64,000 bases of DNA from Dinghuibacter silviterrae (GTDB lineage Bacteria; Bacteroidota; Bacteroidia; Chitinophagales; Chitinophagaceae), in the NCBI RefSeq assembly GCF_004366355.1, contig NZ_SODV01000001.1, forward strand, positions 2,294,001-2,358,000, given 5' to 3'. Positions 36,069 through 45,143 of the stretch are shown here, in pieces. Numbering within the stretch: position 1 is the first letter of the stretch; every line of letters starts with the position of its first letter. Below the pieces are notes generated by a model. That model saw only the letters and a program-made list of their open reading frames with translations, was not told where the DNA came from and made no database searches. The position numbers and the translations under genes were made by a program.

Positions 36069-36704
36069 ATGAACTTTATGAAAATGAAAGCCATCGTTCT
36101 GGCGGCATTTTTGTCTCTCGCAGGCATTGCGGCGCACGCACAACAGGAAGCGCATTTTGGGATCAAGGGCGGGTTCAGCAGCACCGCCATCACAGACGCC
36201 GACGAATGGCGTGGTACGGGTTTCGGGGGTGTCTTTGTAAACATCCCGCTCGGCTGGCACTGGTACCTGCAGCCCGAGGTCCTGTATGCCGGGCAGGGCG
36301 GGATCTATGGCAACGGCCGGTATTATTTCGACCCCACCGACCCCAACAATACGACGCTCTCCATGGGGTATGTACAAGTGCCGCTGATGTTCCAGTTTCA
36401 TGTCAACCGGGTGTTCTACCTTGAGTTTGGCCCCCAGGTGGAATTCCTGACCTCGGCGAAGGCCATCACTGACGGGGTGAAGACGGACGTGTCTTCCAAT
36501 TTTAACAAGGTGGATGCCGACCTGAACTTCGGCTTCGGCCTGAATTGCGGTCCTGTGGTATCGCTCTTTGCGCGCTACAACCTGGGGCTGTCAGATGTCT
36601 ACAACGACAACGGGCCTTCCGAATACAACCGCGGGGCCCAGATTGGGATTGGGTTTAAGTTCCCCAATGGGGATGGCTATGAGCGACGTAGCCGTCGCTA
36701 TTAA
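36069..36704 (+). CDS. Outer-membrane beta-barrel protein
   Basis: The product is 211 aa with a signal peptide (about residues 1-25, ending AAHAQQ). The mature protein is an eight-strand-type barrel with the pattern of PF13568-like OMP_b-brl_2 proteins: FGIKGGFSSTAI, FGGVFVNIPLGWHWYLQPEVLYAG, YVQVPLMFQFHVN and FYLEFGPQVEFL. These barrels are common in Bacteroidota with mostly unknown ligands. In-frame ATGs at 36069, 36078 and 36084 are all possible starts. It ends with a bidirectional terminator at 36708-36736. Its neighbours do not suggest a substrate. Confidence 0.85.
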   Translation: MNFMKMKAIVLAAFLSLAGIAAHAQQEAHFGIKGGFSSTAITDADEWRGTGFGGVFVNIPLGWHWYLQPEVLYAGQGGIYGNGRYYFDPTDPNNTTLSMGYVQVPLMFQFHVNRVFYLEFGPQVEFLTSAKAITDGVKTDVSSNFNKVDADLNFGFGLNCGPVVSLFARYNLGLSDVYNDNGPSEYNRGAQIGIGFKFPNGDGYERRSRRY

Positions 36705-36707
36705 AGC

Positions 36708-36736
36708 AGAAAGGCGGCCCCACAGGCCGCCTTTCT
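36708..36736. terminator. Bidirectional terminator between OMP gene and small minus-strand gene
   Basis: AGAAAGGCGGCC (36708-36719) and GGCCGCCTTTCT (36725-36736) are perfect reverse complements with a 5-nt loop. The T-rich flanks serve both strands. The structure overlaps the stop codon of the minus-strand gene at 36735. Confidence 0.8.
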
Positions 36737-36998
36737 ATTCTTCATCCTCTTCGTAATTGTACATGTCTTTATTGTACTCCGCTTCCCAGGCTTGCACCGC
36801 TTTTTCATCCAGGAGCTCGATAATGTCGAAAATAGAGTCGGTTTTCCTTCTCCATTCCTGAATCTCCGTGTCTTCAAAACGGGAAACGTACATACAATGG
36901 TCGCTGACAACCGAAACCCTGATCAGGGTGATAGGACCATTTTGTTTTTCCTGGACCAAATAATAACAGCCAGGCTCCAACAGATCATACGAATACAT
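36735..36998 (-). CDS. Small acidic hypothetical protein
   Basis: The product is 87 aa from the ATG at 36998 (MYSYDLLEPGCYYLVQEKQN); a TTG six bases upstream is a weaker start. It is acidic at the C-terminus (EYNKDMYNYEEDEE) and looks soluble. I do not recognise a domain. A perfect -7 box (TATCTTTG on the minus strand at 37108-37115) would give a leader of about 105 nt. A terminator overlaps its stop. Confidence that it is a real gene comes from that promoter and terminator together and from its codon usage. Confidence 0.65.
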   Translation of the reverse strand: MYSYDLLEPGCYYLVQEKQNGPITLIRVSVVSDHCMYVSRFEDTEIQEWRRKTDSIFDIIELLDEKAVQAWEAEYNKDMYNYEEDEE

Positions 36999-37107
36999 AA
37001 CCAATCCTTTTTTACGTCAGTGAATAATTCCTTTCAATGGGGCAGTACGAGCTGGGTCAGTAAGTATTCGTGGCATTCCCGCAAGGTCGGGGCCGGGCGT
37101 CTTGATA

Positions 37108-37115
37108 CAAAGATA
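37108..37115 (-). promoter_or_regulatory. -7 box upstream of the small acidic protein gene
   Basis: On the minus strand the sequence is TATCTTTG. It lies about 110 nt before the ATG at 36998, in the 211-nt gap after mutS. An AT-rich 8-bp palindrome with arms ATTAATAT/ATATTAAT is also in this gap (37158-37176). Confidence 0.45.
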
Positions 37116-37209
37116 GGCGAAATAGGGGGGATTCAGAAGTCTTAACCGACGGGTAATATTAATATCATATATTAATTAGGCGCTATGGAACCCGCACTGG
37201 ATAAGGATT

Positions 37210-39810
37210 TCACTTCAAAAGGTTTTTTATCTCGCTGAGTTTCAGAAGCGCTTCCACCGGGGTGAGGTTGTTGATGTCCACTGCATTCAGAACCCGCCGG
37301 ATTTCCGCAAAGGTCTCAGAATGAGCGTCAAAGATGGATAATTGGAGTTGGGGAGTGCCGTTCTTGCGGCCCGGCATGTCCACAGGCGTGCCGAGGTGTT
37401 TCCCCTCCATTTCCGCCAGGAGTTCCTCCGCTCTTTCCAGGAGAGAAGGTGGCATTCCTGCCATTTTGGCTACATGAATGCCAAAACTGTGGGTACTCCC
37501 CCCGGGTGCCAGTTTGCGAAGGAAAATGACCTTTTGGCCGACCTCCTTGTGGGTAATGTGAAAGTTACGGACACCTTCCAGCCGCTCTTCCAGCTCGTTC
37601 AGTTCGTGATAATGTGTAGCAAAAAAAGTCTTGGGCCGCCCGGGGTGCCGTTGGAGGTATTCGACGATGCTCCAGGCAATGGATATCCCGTCGTAGGTAG
37701 CGGTGCCCCTCCCGATCTCGTCCAAAAGGACCAGGCTTCGGGCCGTGAGGTTGTTCAGGATGCTGGCAGTTTCGTTCATCTCCACCATAAAGGTGCTTTC
37801 GCCCCCGCTCAGGTTATCGCTGGCACCGACGCGCGTGAATATCTTGTCCGTTAAGGGCACCCGCGCGGCCGTGGCGGGCACGAAGCTGCCCAGGTGGGCC
37901 ATCAGGGTGATAAGGGCGGTTTGCCGCAACAAGGCGCTTTTACCGCTCATATTAGGCCCGGTAAGGATGATCACCTGCTGGGTCGTGGGATCGAGCAGCA
38001 GGTCGTTGGCAATATAACTTTCCCCGGGGGGCAGGTGGCGTTCCATGACCGGGTGCCGGCCTTCGCGTATGTCCAGTTCCGTGCCCTCGTGGACCTCCGG
38101 TTTTTTATAGTGATAGCGCAGGGCGTTCTCCGCAAAACCGGCGAGGACGTCAAGGATGGCCAGGAGGTGCCCGTTTCGCTGGAGGGGCGCGATAAAGCCC
38201 TGGAGGTGTTCCAGGAGTTCGTCGTACAACCGCGTTTCCAGGGCGAGGATCTTTTCCTCGGCACCCATTATTTTCTCCTCATATTCCTTCAACTCCGGCG
38301 TTATATAGCGCTCCGCTCCCGTAAGGGTTTGTTTCCGGATCCAGGTCGGGGGGACCTTTCCTTTATGGGCATTGGTCACTTCCAGGTAGTACCCAAAGAC
38401 GTTGTTGAAACTGACCTTCAGGCTGCTGATGCCCGTGGCCTCGCTTTCCTGCTGCTGGAGCCGGAGGAGGTATTCCTTGCCGGCGCCCGCGATGCCGCGG
38501 AGGTCATCCAGGGCGGCATCCACGCCTTCCCGGATGACGGGGCCCTTGCCCAGTTGTACGCTGGGGTGGTCCACCAGCGCGCGCGTGATGCGGTCCCGCA
38601 GGGCGGGGGAGGGGTCAAGCCCCGCGCAAAGCTCCGCGAGGTAGGGGTCGCCGCCCGCGCCCAGCTTCGCCTCCCGCACGCGCCCCACCGCGCCCAGCCC
38701 CGCGCAAAGCTGCAGCACCTCCCGGGGATTGATCTTGCGCGCCGGCAGCTTGCTGACAAGCCGCTCTATATCCCCGCAGGAGGCAATCGCCTCCCGGAAA
38801 GTCTTGCGTACATCGGTGTCGCGAACGAGGTATTCCACCAGGTCGAGACGTCGGTCGATGGAGGCCTTGTCCTTCAGGGGCATGACCGTCCAGCGGCGCA
38901 ACAGCCGGGCACCCATGGGGGAAACGGTGTTGTTGAGCGTCGCCAAAAGGTGATGTCCGCCTTCCACGTTGGAGCCTAAGAGTTCGAGGTTGCGGATGGT
39001 GAACTTGTCCATCCACAGGTGGCCGTCGGGGGCGATGCGCTGGATGGACACGAGGTGGCCCAGGTGGGGGTGCTCGGTTTCCCGGAGGTAGTGGAGGACG
39101 GCCCCGGCGCTGATGATCGCCAGGGGCATGTCGTCTATCCCGAACCCTTTCAGACCCCGCGTCTCAAAATGCCGGGCAAGGCTTTCCCGGGCGTATTGCT
39201 CCTCAAAGATCCAGGCGTCGAGGGGGTAGGTATAAAACCGGTCCCCGAAAGTCTCCTTAAAGGAGCGCTGGAGGTCCTTGCGGAACACCACCTCGGCGGG
39301 ACGAAGGCTTTGGAGGAGGCGGTCGGCATAGTCGGCGTCCCCTTCGGTGACAAAGAATTCACCCGTGCTGATGTCCAGGAAGGCCAGCCCGACGCGGCCG
39401 CCGTCTGCATGAAACCCAGCAAGGAAGTTGTTGCTCCCCCCTTCCAGGAGCTTGTCGTTGGTGGCAACCCCGGGGGTGACCATTTCGGTAACCCCCCGTT
39501 TTACGATACCTTTGACGGTCTTCGGGTCTTCCAGTTGGTCGCATACGGCTACACGATGCCCCGCCTTGACCAGCTTGTGGAGATAGGTATCCAGGGCGTG
39601 GTGCGGAAAACCGGCCAGTTCGGCCGAAGCGGCGGCGCCATTGTTGCGTTTGGTGAGGGTGATCCCGAGGACCTTGGAGGCGACGATGGCGTCTTCCCCG
39701 AAGGTTTCGTAGAAATCACCTACACGGAACAGGAGGATGGCGTCTGGAAACCGGGCTTTGATGGCCCGGTGTTGTTGCATGAGCGGGGTGTCTGCGGAAG
39801 ATTTTGCCAC
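37210..39810 (-). CDS. mutS: DNA mismatch repair protein MutS
   Basis: MutS recognises mismatches and small loops and recruits MutL. It is 866 aa, normal for MutS1. The mismatch-binding domain I has the Phe-x-Glu pattern in [11 protein letters not shown] (about residues 31-41). The ABC-type ATPase domain carries Walker A GPNMSGKS near residue 617, Walker [13 protein letters not shown] and the H-loop [10 protein letters not shown]. The start is a GTG at 39810 ([13 protein letters not shown], a typical family beginning). A perfect -7 box lies only four bases upstream, so the mRNA may be leaderless. It is divergent from the rpmB operon. Confidence 0.95.
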   Translation of the reverse strand: MAKSSADTPLMQQHRAIKARFPDAILLFRVGDFYETFGEDAIVASKVLGITLTKRNNGAAASAELAGFPHHALDTYLHKLVKAGHRVAVCDQLEDPKTVKGIVKRGVTEMVTPGVATNDKLLEGGSNNFLAGFHADGGRVGLAFLDISTGEFFVTEGDADYADRLLQSLRPAEVVFRKDLQRSFKETFGDRFYTYPLDAWIFEEQYARESLARHFETRGLKGFGIDDMPLAIISAGAVLHYLRETEHPHLGHLVSIQRIAPDGHLWMDKFTIRNLELLGSNVEGGHHLLATLNNTVSPMGARLLRRWTVMPLKDKASIDRRLDLVEYLVRDTDVRKTFREAIASCGDIERLVSKLPARKINPREVLQLCAGLGAVGRVREAKLGAGGDPYLAELCAGLDPSPALRDRITRALVDHPSVQLGKGPVIREGVDAALDDLRGIAGAGKEYLLRLQQQESEATGISSLKVSFNNVFGYYLEVTNAHKGKVPPTWIRKQTLTGAERYITPELKEYEEKIMGAEEKILALETRLYDELLEHLQGFIAPLQRNGHLLAILDVLAGFAENALRYHYKKPEVHEGTELDIREGRHPVMERHLPPGESYIANDLLLDPTTQQVIILTGPNMSGKSALLRQTALITLMAHLGSFVPATAARVPLTDKIFTRVGASDNLSGGESTFMVEMNETASILNNLTARSLVLLDEIGRGTATYDGISIAWSIVEYLQRHPGRPKTFFATHYHELNELEERLEGVRNFHITHKEVGQKVIFLRKLAPGGSTHSFGIHVAKMAGMPPSLLERAEELLAEMEGKHLGTPVDMPGRKNGTPQLQLSIFDAHSETFAEIRRVLNAVDINNLTPVEALLKLSEIKNLLK

Positions 39811-39814
39811 AGGC

Positions 39815-39822
39815 CAAAAATA
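39815..39822 (-). promoter_or_regulatory. -7 box four bases before mutS start
   Basis: On the minus strand TATTTTTG (perfect TAnnTTTG) is followed by GCCT and then the GTG of mutS. A transcript from it would begin at or just before the start codon. It is embedded in the divergent region shared with rpmB. Confidence 0.5.
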
Positions 39823-39823
39823 G

Positions 39824-39853
39824 TTGCTTTATTGCTTTTTTTCATTACCTTTG
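39824..39853 (+). promoter_or_regulatory. Promoter of rpmB-rpmG-DUF4295
   Basis: TTG (39824-39826), a 19-nt spacer and a perfect -7 box TACCTTTG (39846-39853) precede the rpmB ATG by 22 nt. This is a textbook Bacteroidota promoter, as expected for ribosomal protein genes. It overlaps the mutS promoter region on the other strand. Confidence 0.75.
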
Positions 39854-39875
39854 CAATCCAAAATTTTCAATCGTC

Positions 39876-40112
39876 ATGGCAAGAGTATGTCAGGTTACTG
39901 GTAAGAAGCCGATCGTTGGACATTCCGTGTCTCACTCCAATATTAAGACCAAGCGGCGCTTTCTGCCTAACTTGCAGACCAAGCGCTTTTTCCTCGCCGA
40001 GGAAGATCGTTGGATCACCCTGAAGGTGTCCTCCGAAGCGATCCGGACGATCAATAAGAACGGTCTCCTGGTTGTCGTAAAGGAACTGAGGGCGAAAGGC
40101 GTCGTGATCTAA
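39876..40112 (+). CDS. rpmB: 50S ribosomal protein L28
   Basis: L28 is a structural protein of the large ribosomal subunit. It is 78 aa from the ATG at 39876, starting [22 protein letters not shown], with the conserved [13 protein letters not shown] and [14 protein letters not shown] segments. The longer reading frame upstream (to 39804) runs through the promoter and is not coding. It leads rpmB-rpmG-DUF4295, a standard Bacteroidota block. Confidence 0.97.
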   Translation: MARVCQVTGKKPIVGHSVSHSNIKTKRRFLPNLQTKRFFLAEEDRWITLKVSSEAIRTINKNGLLVVVKELRAKGVVI

Positions 40113-40140
40113 CTTTTTTTACAAGCAAATTCATTATACA

Positions 40141-40323
40141 ATGGCAAAGAAAGGGAACAGGGTTCAGGTAATCCTGGAATGTACGGAACACAAGACCACG
40201 GGCCTGCCCGGGACCAGCCGTTACATCTCTACCAAAAACAAGAAGAACACGCCTGAGCGCCTGGAGTTGAAGAAATACAACCCGATCCTCAAGAAGTATA
40301 CCGTTCACAAAGAAATTAAATAG
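40141..40323 (+). CDS. rpmG: 50S ribosomal protein L33
   Basis: L33 is a small zinc-ribbon-derived protein of the large subunit. It is 60 aa with [16 protein letters not shown] and [21 protein letters not shown]. It has only one cysteine (in LECTE), so it is the zinc-free (C-minus) form. It starts 28 nt after rpmB and is followed by the DUF4295 gene after 2 nt. Confidence 0.97.
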   Translation: MAKKGNRVQVILECTEHKTTGLPGTSRYISTKNKKNTPERLELKKYNPILKKYTVHKEIK

Positions 40324-40325
40324 AC

Positions 40326-40496
40326 ATGGCAAAAGCAGCGAAAACGGCCATTAAGAAAGACCCTAAGGTCGCCGCCGAAGCAAAGAACTATACCAAGGTC
40401 ATCAAGGCCGTGCGGAGCAGCAAGTCCGGCGCCTATACATTCAAGGAGCAGATCGTCCACAAGGACAAGGTCAAAGACTTCCTGAGCGAAAAATAA
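40326..40496 (+). CDS. DUF4295 protein, small Bacteroidota-specific ribosome-associated protein
   Basis: The product is 56 aa and very lysine-rich: MAKAAKTAIKKDPKVAAEAK at the start and FKEQIVHKDKVKDFLSEK at the end. The position directly after rpmG (2-nt gap) and before ftsY is the signature of the DUF4295 family in Bacteroidota. To my knowledge a protein of this position was seen in Bacteroidota ribosome structures and named bL38, but I give that link as recollection. It is short and easily missed in automated gene calls. Coding is supported by the frame, basic composition and conserved synteny. Confidence 0.9.
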   Translation: MAKAAKTAIKKDPKVAAEAKNYTKVIKAVRSSKSGAYTFKEQIVHKDKVKDFLSEK

Positions 40497-40523
40497 TTGT
40501 CCCTTTGGGAAAGTTGTGGTGTG

Positions 40524-40566
40524 AGCGCCGCTGCCTGTGATATTGGCTGCGGCGCTTGCGGTTTTT
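40524..40566 (+). terminator. Terminator after the rpmB-rpmG-DUF4295 block
   Basis: AGCGCCGC (40524-40531) pairs with GCGGCGCT (40549-40556), with extra pairing GCC/GGC inside the loop, and a short T tract follows after TGCGG. It separates the ribosomal block from ftsY, which has its own -7-like box TAACTTTA at 40589-40596. Confidence 0.6.
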
Positions 40567-40609
40567 GGCCGTCCCGCGGGCGACGCGGTAACTTTATAAA
40601 AATGCCAGT

Positions 40610-41566
40610 ATGAGTTTTTTCGGTAAGCTATTCGGGAGTAAGGAGAAGGAAAGCCTGGACCAGGGGCTCCAAAAGACGAAAGAAGGCTTCCTGGGGAAGC
40701 TGACCCGGGCTGTCGCAGGGAAAAGTACGGTGGACGAAGAGGTGTTGGACAACCTGGAAGAGGCCCTGGTCAGCGCGGACGTAGGCATCGACACGACGGT
40801 CAAGATCATCGATCGCATTGAAAAGCGGGTAGCCAAAGACAAGTACCTGGGCACCACGGAGCTCAACCGGCTTTTGCAGGAAGAGATCGAGGCGCTTTTG
40901 GTGGAGGCACCCGACCAGGGGTATAAGGATTTCGAGCTGCCCGGCGGGAAGAAGCCCTACGTGATCCTCGTCGTGGGTGTAAACGGGGTAGGGAAAACAA
41001 CCACCATCGGCAAGCTGGCCCACCAGTTCAAACGGGCCGGCAAAAGCGTCCTCCTCGGCGCGGCGGATACCTTCCGCGCGGCGGCCGTGGACCAGCTGAC
41101 CATCTGGAGCGAGCGGGTGGGCGTACCCATCGTCAAAAAGGAAATGGGGGCAGACCCCGCCTCCGTGGCTTTTGACGCTGTGAACAGCGCCGTGGCCAAG
41201 GGCGTGGACGTCCTCCTGATCGATACGGCGGGCCGGTTGCACAACAAGGCCCACCTGATGGACGAACTTTCCAAGATCCGGCGGGTCATCCAAAAAGTGA
41301 TCCCTGAAGCGCCACACGACGTATTATTGGTGTTGGACGGGTCGACGGGGCAAAACGCCGTCGAGCAAGCCCGGCACTTTACCGCCGCCACCCAGGTCAC
41401 CAGCCTGGCGATCACCAAGCTGGACGGCACGGCCAAAGGGGGGGTGGTGCTGGCCATCGCGGACCAGTTCAAGATCCCCGTCCGGTTTATCGGGGTGGGG
41501 GAAAAGGCGGAGGACCTGCTGGTGTTCGACCGGCACGAATTCGTCGACAGCCTTTTCAAGCTTTAG
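40610..41566 (+). CDS. ftsY: Signal recognition particle receptor FtsY
   Basis: FtsY docks SRP-ribosome complexes at the inner membrane and is a GTPase partner of Ffh. It is 318 aa, a short form with only a small N-terminal A region, as common in Bacteroidota. The N domain spans about 20-100, with VDEEVLDNLEEALVSADVG. The G domain has G1 GVNGVGKTTT near 122-131, the DTFRAAAVDQL motif, LIDTAGRLHNK (G3), TKLDGTAKGG (G4) and FIGVGEKAEDL. The stop shares four bases with a convergent small secreted protein gene. Confidence 0.96.
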   Translation: MSFFGKLFGSKEKESLDQGLQKTKEGFLGKLTRAVAGKSTVDEEVLDNLEEALVSADVGIDTTVKIIDRIEKRVAKDKYLGTTELNRLLQEEIEALLVEAPDQGYKDFELPGGKKPYVILVVGVNGVGKTTTIGKLAHQFKRAGKSVLLGAADTFRAAAVDQLTIWSERVGVPIVKKEMGADPASVAFDAVNSAVAKGVDVLLIDTAGRLHNKAHLMDELSKIRRVIQKVIPEAPHDVLLVLDGSTGQNAVEQARHFTAATQVTSLAITKLDGTAKGGVVLAIADQFKIPVRFIGVGEKAEDLLVFDRHEFVDSLFKL

Positions 41567-42003
41567 TAAAACAGGTTGCCCAGCAGGCTGCTCCCTGCGC
41601 TGGACGCGCTGGGCTTGAGCTTTAGGAACTTTGCATACTGGGAGACCGTCATGATGGTCTTTAGCTTTCCGAATAGCCCGCCCTGGAGCCCTTTGAACGA
41701 AGACATGTAGCTGGTGGGGTCGGTTTTGGCCGTCCCGATGAACCCGGACTTTTTGGTCAGGAAGTCGGTGACCGCCCCGGAAACGCCCGGTTTCTGGGTG
41801 GCGCTCAACCCCAGTTTCGACCCCAGCAGGCTTGTAATACCCCCCGATGTTTCCGTGACGTTGCCGATCGCAGGCGGTTGGGTGATAGCGGACAGGGAAG
41901 GGGCGCTTTTGGTGAGGTCCCCCAGGCTTTGGGCGGAGAGCAGCGCGGGCGCAGCCACGCATAGTGAGAGGGAAAGGATTCCCCGAAGCAGGTGTTTTTG
42001 CAT
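41563..42003 (-). CDS. Small secreted hypothetical protein
   Basis: The product is 146 aa with a signal peptide (MQKHLLRGILSLSLCVAAPALLSAQ). The mature part is Ser/Gly/Leu-rich with LLGSKLGLSATQKPGVSGAVTDFL and a C-terminal helical YAKFLKLKPSASSAGSSLLGNLF. It faintly resembles DUF2780-type proteins (helical repeats with alternating LG and SG), but I do not assert membership. Its stop overlaps that of ftsY. The gene is divergent from rimO, with 97 nt between start codons. Confidence 0.7.
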   Translation of the reverse strand: MQKHLLRGILSLSLCVAAPALLSAQSLGDLTKSAPSLSAITQPPAIGNVTETSGGITSLLGSKLGLSATQKPGVSGAVTDFLTKKSGFIGTAKTDPTSYMSSFKGLQGGLFGKLKTIMTVSQYAKFLKLKPSASSAGSSLLGNLFY

Positions 42004-42085
42004 ATCAGAGCAGATTGTTGCAACAAAATAGTGAAATTCAGACTTTCCGTCAAGGGTGCCTTCGGCGCCGCAACAGATTTAGTCA

Positions 42086-42093
42086 TAACTTTG
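42086..42093 (+). promoter_or_regulatory. -7 box of rimO
   Basis: TAACTTTG is a perfect TAnnTTTG, separated from the rimO ATG at 42101 by 7 nt. The expected transcript would have a leader of only a few bases. Confidence 0.6.
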
Positions 42094-42100
42094 CCCCCGC

Positions 42101-43408
42101 ATGAAGACAAGATCGCTCAAGAAGGACAAGGTGAACATCATCACCCTGGGGTGTAGCAAGAACCTGGTGGACAGCGAGGTGCTGAGCGGTCAGTTGGCCG
42201 CGGGGGACATAGACGTGGTGCACGAGAGCACGAAAAAAGACCACAACATCGTCATCGTCAATACCTGCGGCTTTATCGACAAGGCCAAGGAGGAATCCGT
42301 CAATACCATCCTCGACCAGGTGGAGCACAAGAAAAAAGGACGCCTGGACAAGGTGTATGTCACGGGTTGTCTGAGCGAACGCTACCGGGGTGACCTGGAA
42401 AGCGAGATCCCGGAGGTGGACGCGTGGTTCGGGACCATGGAGCTGCCGCTGATCCTGAAACGCTTTGACGTAGACTACCGGGCGGAGCTGTTGGGAGAGC
42501 GCCTGCTTGCCACCCCCCAGCACTACGCCTACCTGAAAATATCCGAGGGCTGTAACCGCACCTGTTCCTTTTGCGCCATTCCCTTGATGCGGGGCGGACA
42601 CGTCAGCAAACCTATCGAACAGGTGGTGGAGGAAGCCCGTAAGCTGGTCCGCATGGGCGTGAAGGAAGTCATGCTCATTGCCCAGGAACTGACGTATTAC
42701 GGGTTGGACCTGTATAAAAAACGGGAGCTGCCGCGGCTGTTGCATGCGTTGGCAGACGTGCCGGGCCTGGAGTGGATCCGGTTGCACTATGCCTATCCGT
42801 CGAAATTCCCGCTGGAGATCATCGACGTGATGCGCGAGCGGCCCAACATCTGCAACTACCTGGACATGCCGTTGCAACACGCTTCCGACAACATGCTCAA
42901 GGCGATGAAACGCCAGATCACGCGTGTGGAAATGGAAGACCTGATCGGTCAGATCAGGGACCGTCTCCCCGGGATCTGTCTGCGGACAACCCTGATCACG
43001 GGGTACCCCGGGGAAACCGAGGCGGACGTGGAGGAGCTCAAGGACTTTTTACAACGCATGCGGCTCGACCGGGTCGGCATCTTTACGTACTCACACGAGG
43101 AGAATACATCCGCCTACGCGGAGGAGGACAATATCCCCGCGGCGGAAAAGGAGAAAAGGGCGCAATCCATCATGGAAGTGCAGCAGGAAATCTCCTATGA
43201 AAAGAACCAGGACAAGGTGGGACAAACCTTCCGGGTGATCGTGGACAAAAAAGAAGCGGGTCGTTACCTCGGTCGCACCGAGTTTGACAGCGTGGAAGTG
43301 GACAACGAGGTCGTTCTCCACAGCGAGCGCAAGCTCAAACCGGGAGAATTTGTGGAAGCGCGGATCACCAAGGCTTATGATTACGATCTTGAAGGGGAAG
43401 TGATATAG
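42101..43408 (+). CDS. rimO: Ribosomal protein S12 methylthiotransferase RimO
   Basis: RimO is a radical SAM enzyme that methylthiolates an aspartate of ribosomal protein S12. It is 435 aa. The N-terminal domain has the first cluster cysteines C18 in LGCSKNLVDSE and those in NTCGFID and TGCLSERY. The radical SAM cysteines are C151, C155 and C158 in CNRTCSFC. The C-terminal TRAM domain covers about 370-435 (DKVGQTFRVIVD...EFDSVEVDNEV). The LGCSKN start separates it from MiaB. A GC-rich palindrome and T tract follow the stop at 43414-43442, a possible terminator. Confidence 0.95.
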   Translation: MKTRSLKKDKVNIITLGCSKNLVDSEVLSGQLAAGDIDVVHESTKKDHNIVIVNTCGFIDKAKEESVNTILDQVEHKKKGRLDKVYVTGCLSERYRGDLESEIPEVDAWFGTMELPLILKRFDVDYRAELLGERLLATPQHYAYLKISEGCNRTCSFCAIPLMRGGHVSKPIEQVVEEARKLVRMGVKEVMLIAQELTYYGLDLYKKRELPRLLHALADVPGLEWIRLHYAYPSKFPLEIIDVMRERPNICNYLDMPLQHASDNMLKAMKRQITRVEMEDLIGQIRDRLPGICLRTTLITGYPGETEADVEELKDFLQRMRLDRVGIFTYSHEENTSAYAEEDNIPAAEKEKRAQSIMEVQQEISYEKNQDKVGQTFRVIVDKKEAGRYLGRTEFDSVEVDNEVVLHSERKLKPGEFVEARITKAYDYDLEGEVI

Positions 43409-43451
43409 ACCCGCGCCCCCGGGGGCGGCGGTTGTACTTTTTCGACAGTAT

Positions 43452-45047
43452 ATGGACTGTATAGCTCAGTGGATCGATTATAAGGAAACGGGGGCATTCT
43501 CGGCCCTTGTTTCGGACTATGTACAAGGAGCGGATACGCTCCGGCCCTTTTACAAACACCCGGTGTCCCTTGACGGGCTAAAGGACGCCATCAAAGAGCG
43601 GGAAGCTTTCCCTACGGACCGCGCTACCCTGGTACAAACGCTTCGCGAACAATACCGTTCCCTTCCTCCCGCGGAAGCGTTACACCGTAACCTGGAGCTG
43701 CTGGAACGTCCCACAACCTTCGTGATCACCACAGCGCACCAGCCCAATATTTTCACGGGGCACCTGTATTTCATTTATAAGATCCTGCACGCCATCCGGC
43801 TCGCCAAAGAGGCAAAAACCGCCCTGCCGGATTACGACTTCGTACCCGTGTATTTCATGGGCAGCGAGGACGCTGACCTGGATGAGCTCGGGCATATCTA
43901 TGCGGGTGGCGAAACGCTGACGTGGGCCACCGACCAGACCGGGGCCGTGGGCCGTATGTCGCCCAAAGGACTGGACACCCTGGTCCACCGGCTGGAGGGT
44001 GAGTTTGGCGGGCTCCCGCACGGAGCGGAAATGGCCTCCCTGATCCGCGAGGCCTATCTCAGGCACGACACCATACAGGCGGCGACCTTATACATGGTCC
44101 ATGCCTTGTTTGCCGACTATGGGCTGGTCGTGCTGATCCCCGACGACGCCGCGCTCAAACGGCTTTTCCTGCCCCTGTTCCGGCGGGAGCTGGCCGAGGG
44201 TTTTTCCCATACCGCCGTGTCCGGCACCATCGCCCGTTTGGAGGAGCACTACAAGGTCCAGGCCGCCGGGCGGGACCTCAACCTGTTTTACCTGAAAGAC
44301 AACCTCCGCAACCGCATCGTCCGTGAAGGCGACGGCTACCGGGTGGTGGACACCGACCTGACCTTTACCGTCTCCGCGATGAACGCCGAACTGGAGGCCC
44401 ATCCCGAACGCTTTAGCCCGAACGTTATCCTCCGGGGTGTCTTCCAGGAATGGGTTTTGCCGGGTATCGCCTTTATCGGGGGTGGGGGAGAGCTCGCCTA
44501 CTGGCTGGAGTTGAAAGAGGTCTTTGCCGAAGCGGGTGTGCCCTACCCGGTGCTGGTGCTCCGGAATTCCTTTCTCCTGGTCAAACAGGCAGTGGCGGAC
44601 AAGGCGGCGCGGCTGGACCTGCCCCTGCCGTGCTGGTTTGCGCCGGAACCGGAGCTGGTCAATGCATTGGTGCGAAGGGATAGCACCCACCCATTGTCGC
44701 TGACCGAAGAAATCGACACGCTGCGGGCGCTCTACGACCGCCTTTCCACCCTCGCAGGGGCCGTGGACGTTACCCTCCAGCCCCATGTAGGGGCTTTGGG
44801 AAGCAGGGCCCTCGAAGGACTCCACGTCCTGGAAAAGAAACTGCTAAAGGCGGAGAAGCAACACTTCGACGACCAGCGCCGGCAGATCCACACGATAAAA
44901 GGCACCCTTTTCCCCAAGGGGGGCTTGCAGGAGCGGGTAGAGAATTTTATGCCCTATTATGCCGAATACGGGCGGGACTTGATCGAAGTCCTCTATCAGC
45001 ATTCCCTGGGGTTGGAGGCCAAATTTTGCCTGCTGACCATCCCCTAA
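43452..45047 (+). CDS. bshC: Bacillithiol biosynthesis cysteine-adding enzyme BshC
   Basis: BshC joins cysteine to glucosaminyl-malate in the last step of bacillithiol synthesis. It is 531 aa, the family's usual length. Diagnostic stretches are AHQPNIFTGHLYFIYKILHAIRLA, VPVYFMGSEDADLDELGH (a family core with the His/Asp residues), and IAFIGGGGELAYWLELKEVF. The C-terminus has a coiled-coil-like region (LEKKLLKAEKQHFDDQRRQIHTIK). The gene implies that this lineage uses bacillithiol rather than glutathione as its main thiol, as is known for many Bacteroidota. bshA and bshB are not in the window. Confidence 0.93.
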   Translation: MDCIAQWIDYKETGAFSALVSDYVQGADTLRPFYKHPVSLDGLKDAIKEREAFPTDRATLVQTLREQYRSLPPAEALHRNLELLERPTTFVITTAHQPNIFTGHLYFIYKILHAIRLAKEAKTALPDYDFVPVYFMGSEDADLDELGHIYAGGETLTWATDQTGAVGRMSPKGLDTLVHRLEGEFGGLPHGAEMASLIREAYLRHDTIQAATLYMVHALFADYGLVVLIPDDAALKRLFLPLFRRELAEGFSHTAVSGTIARLEEHYKVQAAGRDLNLFYLKDNLRNRIVREGDGYRVVDTDLTFTVSAMNAELEAHPERFSPNVILRGVFQEWVLPGIAFIGGGGELAYWLELKEVFAEAGVPYPVLVLRNSFLLVKQAVADKAARLDLPLPCWFAPEPELVNALVRRDSTHPLSLTEEIDTLRALYDRLSTLAGAVDVTLQPHVGALGSRALEGLHVLEKKLLKAEKQHFDDQRRQIHTIKGTLFPKGGLQERVENFMPYYAEYGRDLIEVLYQHSLGLEAKFCLLTIP

Positions 45048-45060
45048 GCATCCTCCGGGC

Positions 45061-45096
45061 ATCGCCAGCGTACAGCAGGTGTATCGCCAGCGGACA
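45061..45096 (+). repeat. Pair of 14-mer direct repeats spaced 22 bp
   Basis: ATCGCCAGCGTACA (45061-45074) and ATCGCCAGCGGACA (45083-45096) differ at one base. Their starts are 22 bp apart, about two helical turns. They lie upstream of the -7 box of the ABC permease gene (45144-45151). This is a possible operator. Confidence 0.55.
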
Positions 45097-45143
45097 ATAG
45101 TCCTCCCGGGATATATTGACCCACAGTCATTTAGCCGACGGCA

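Noticed and set aside
37004-37209. tRNA or small RNA gene between mutS and the small acidic protein gene
   Set aside because: No cloverleaf-like pairing or TTCGA-type T-loop was found; only a -7 box and a short AT palindrome are visible.
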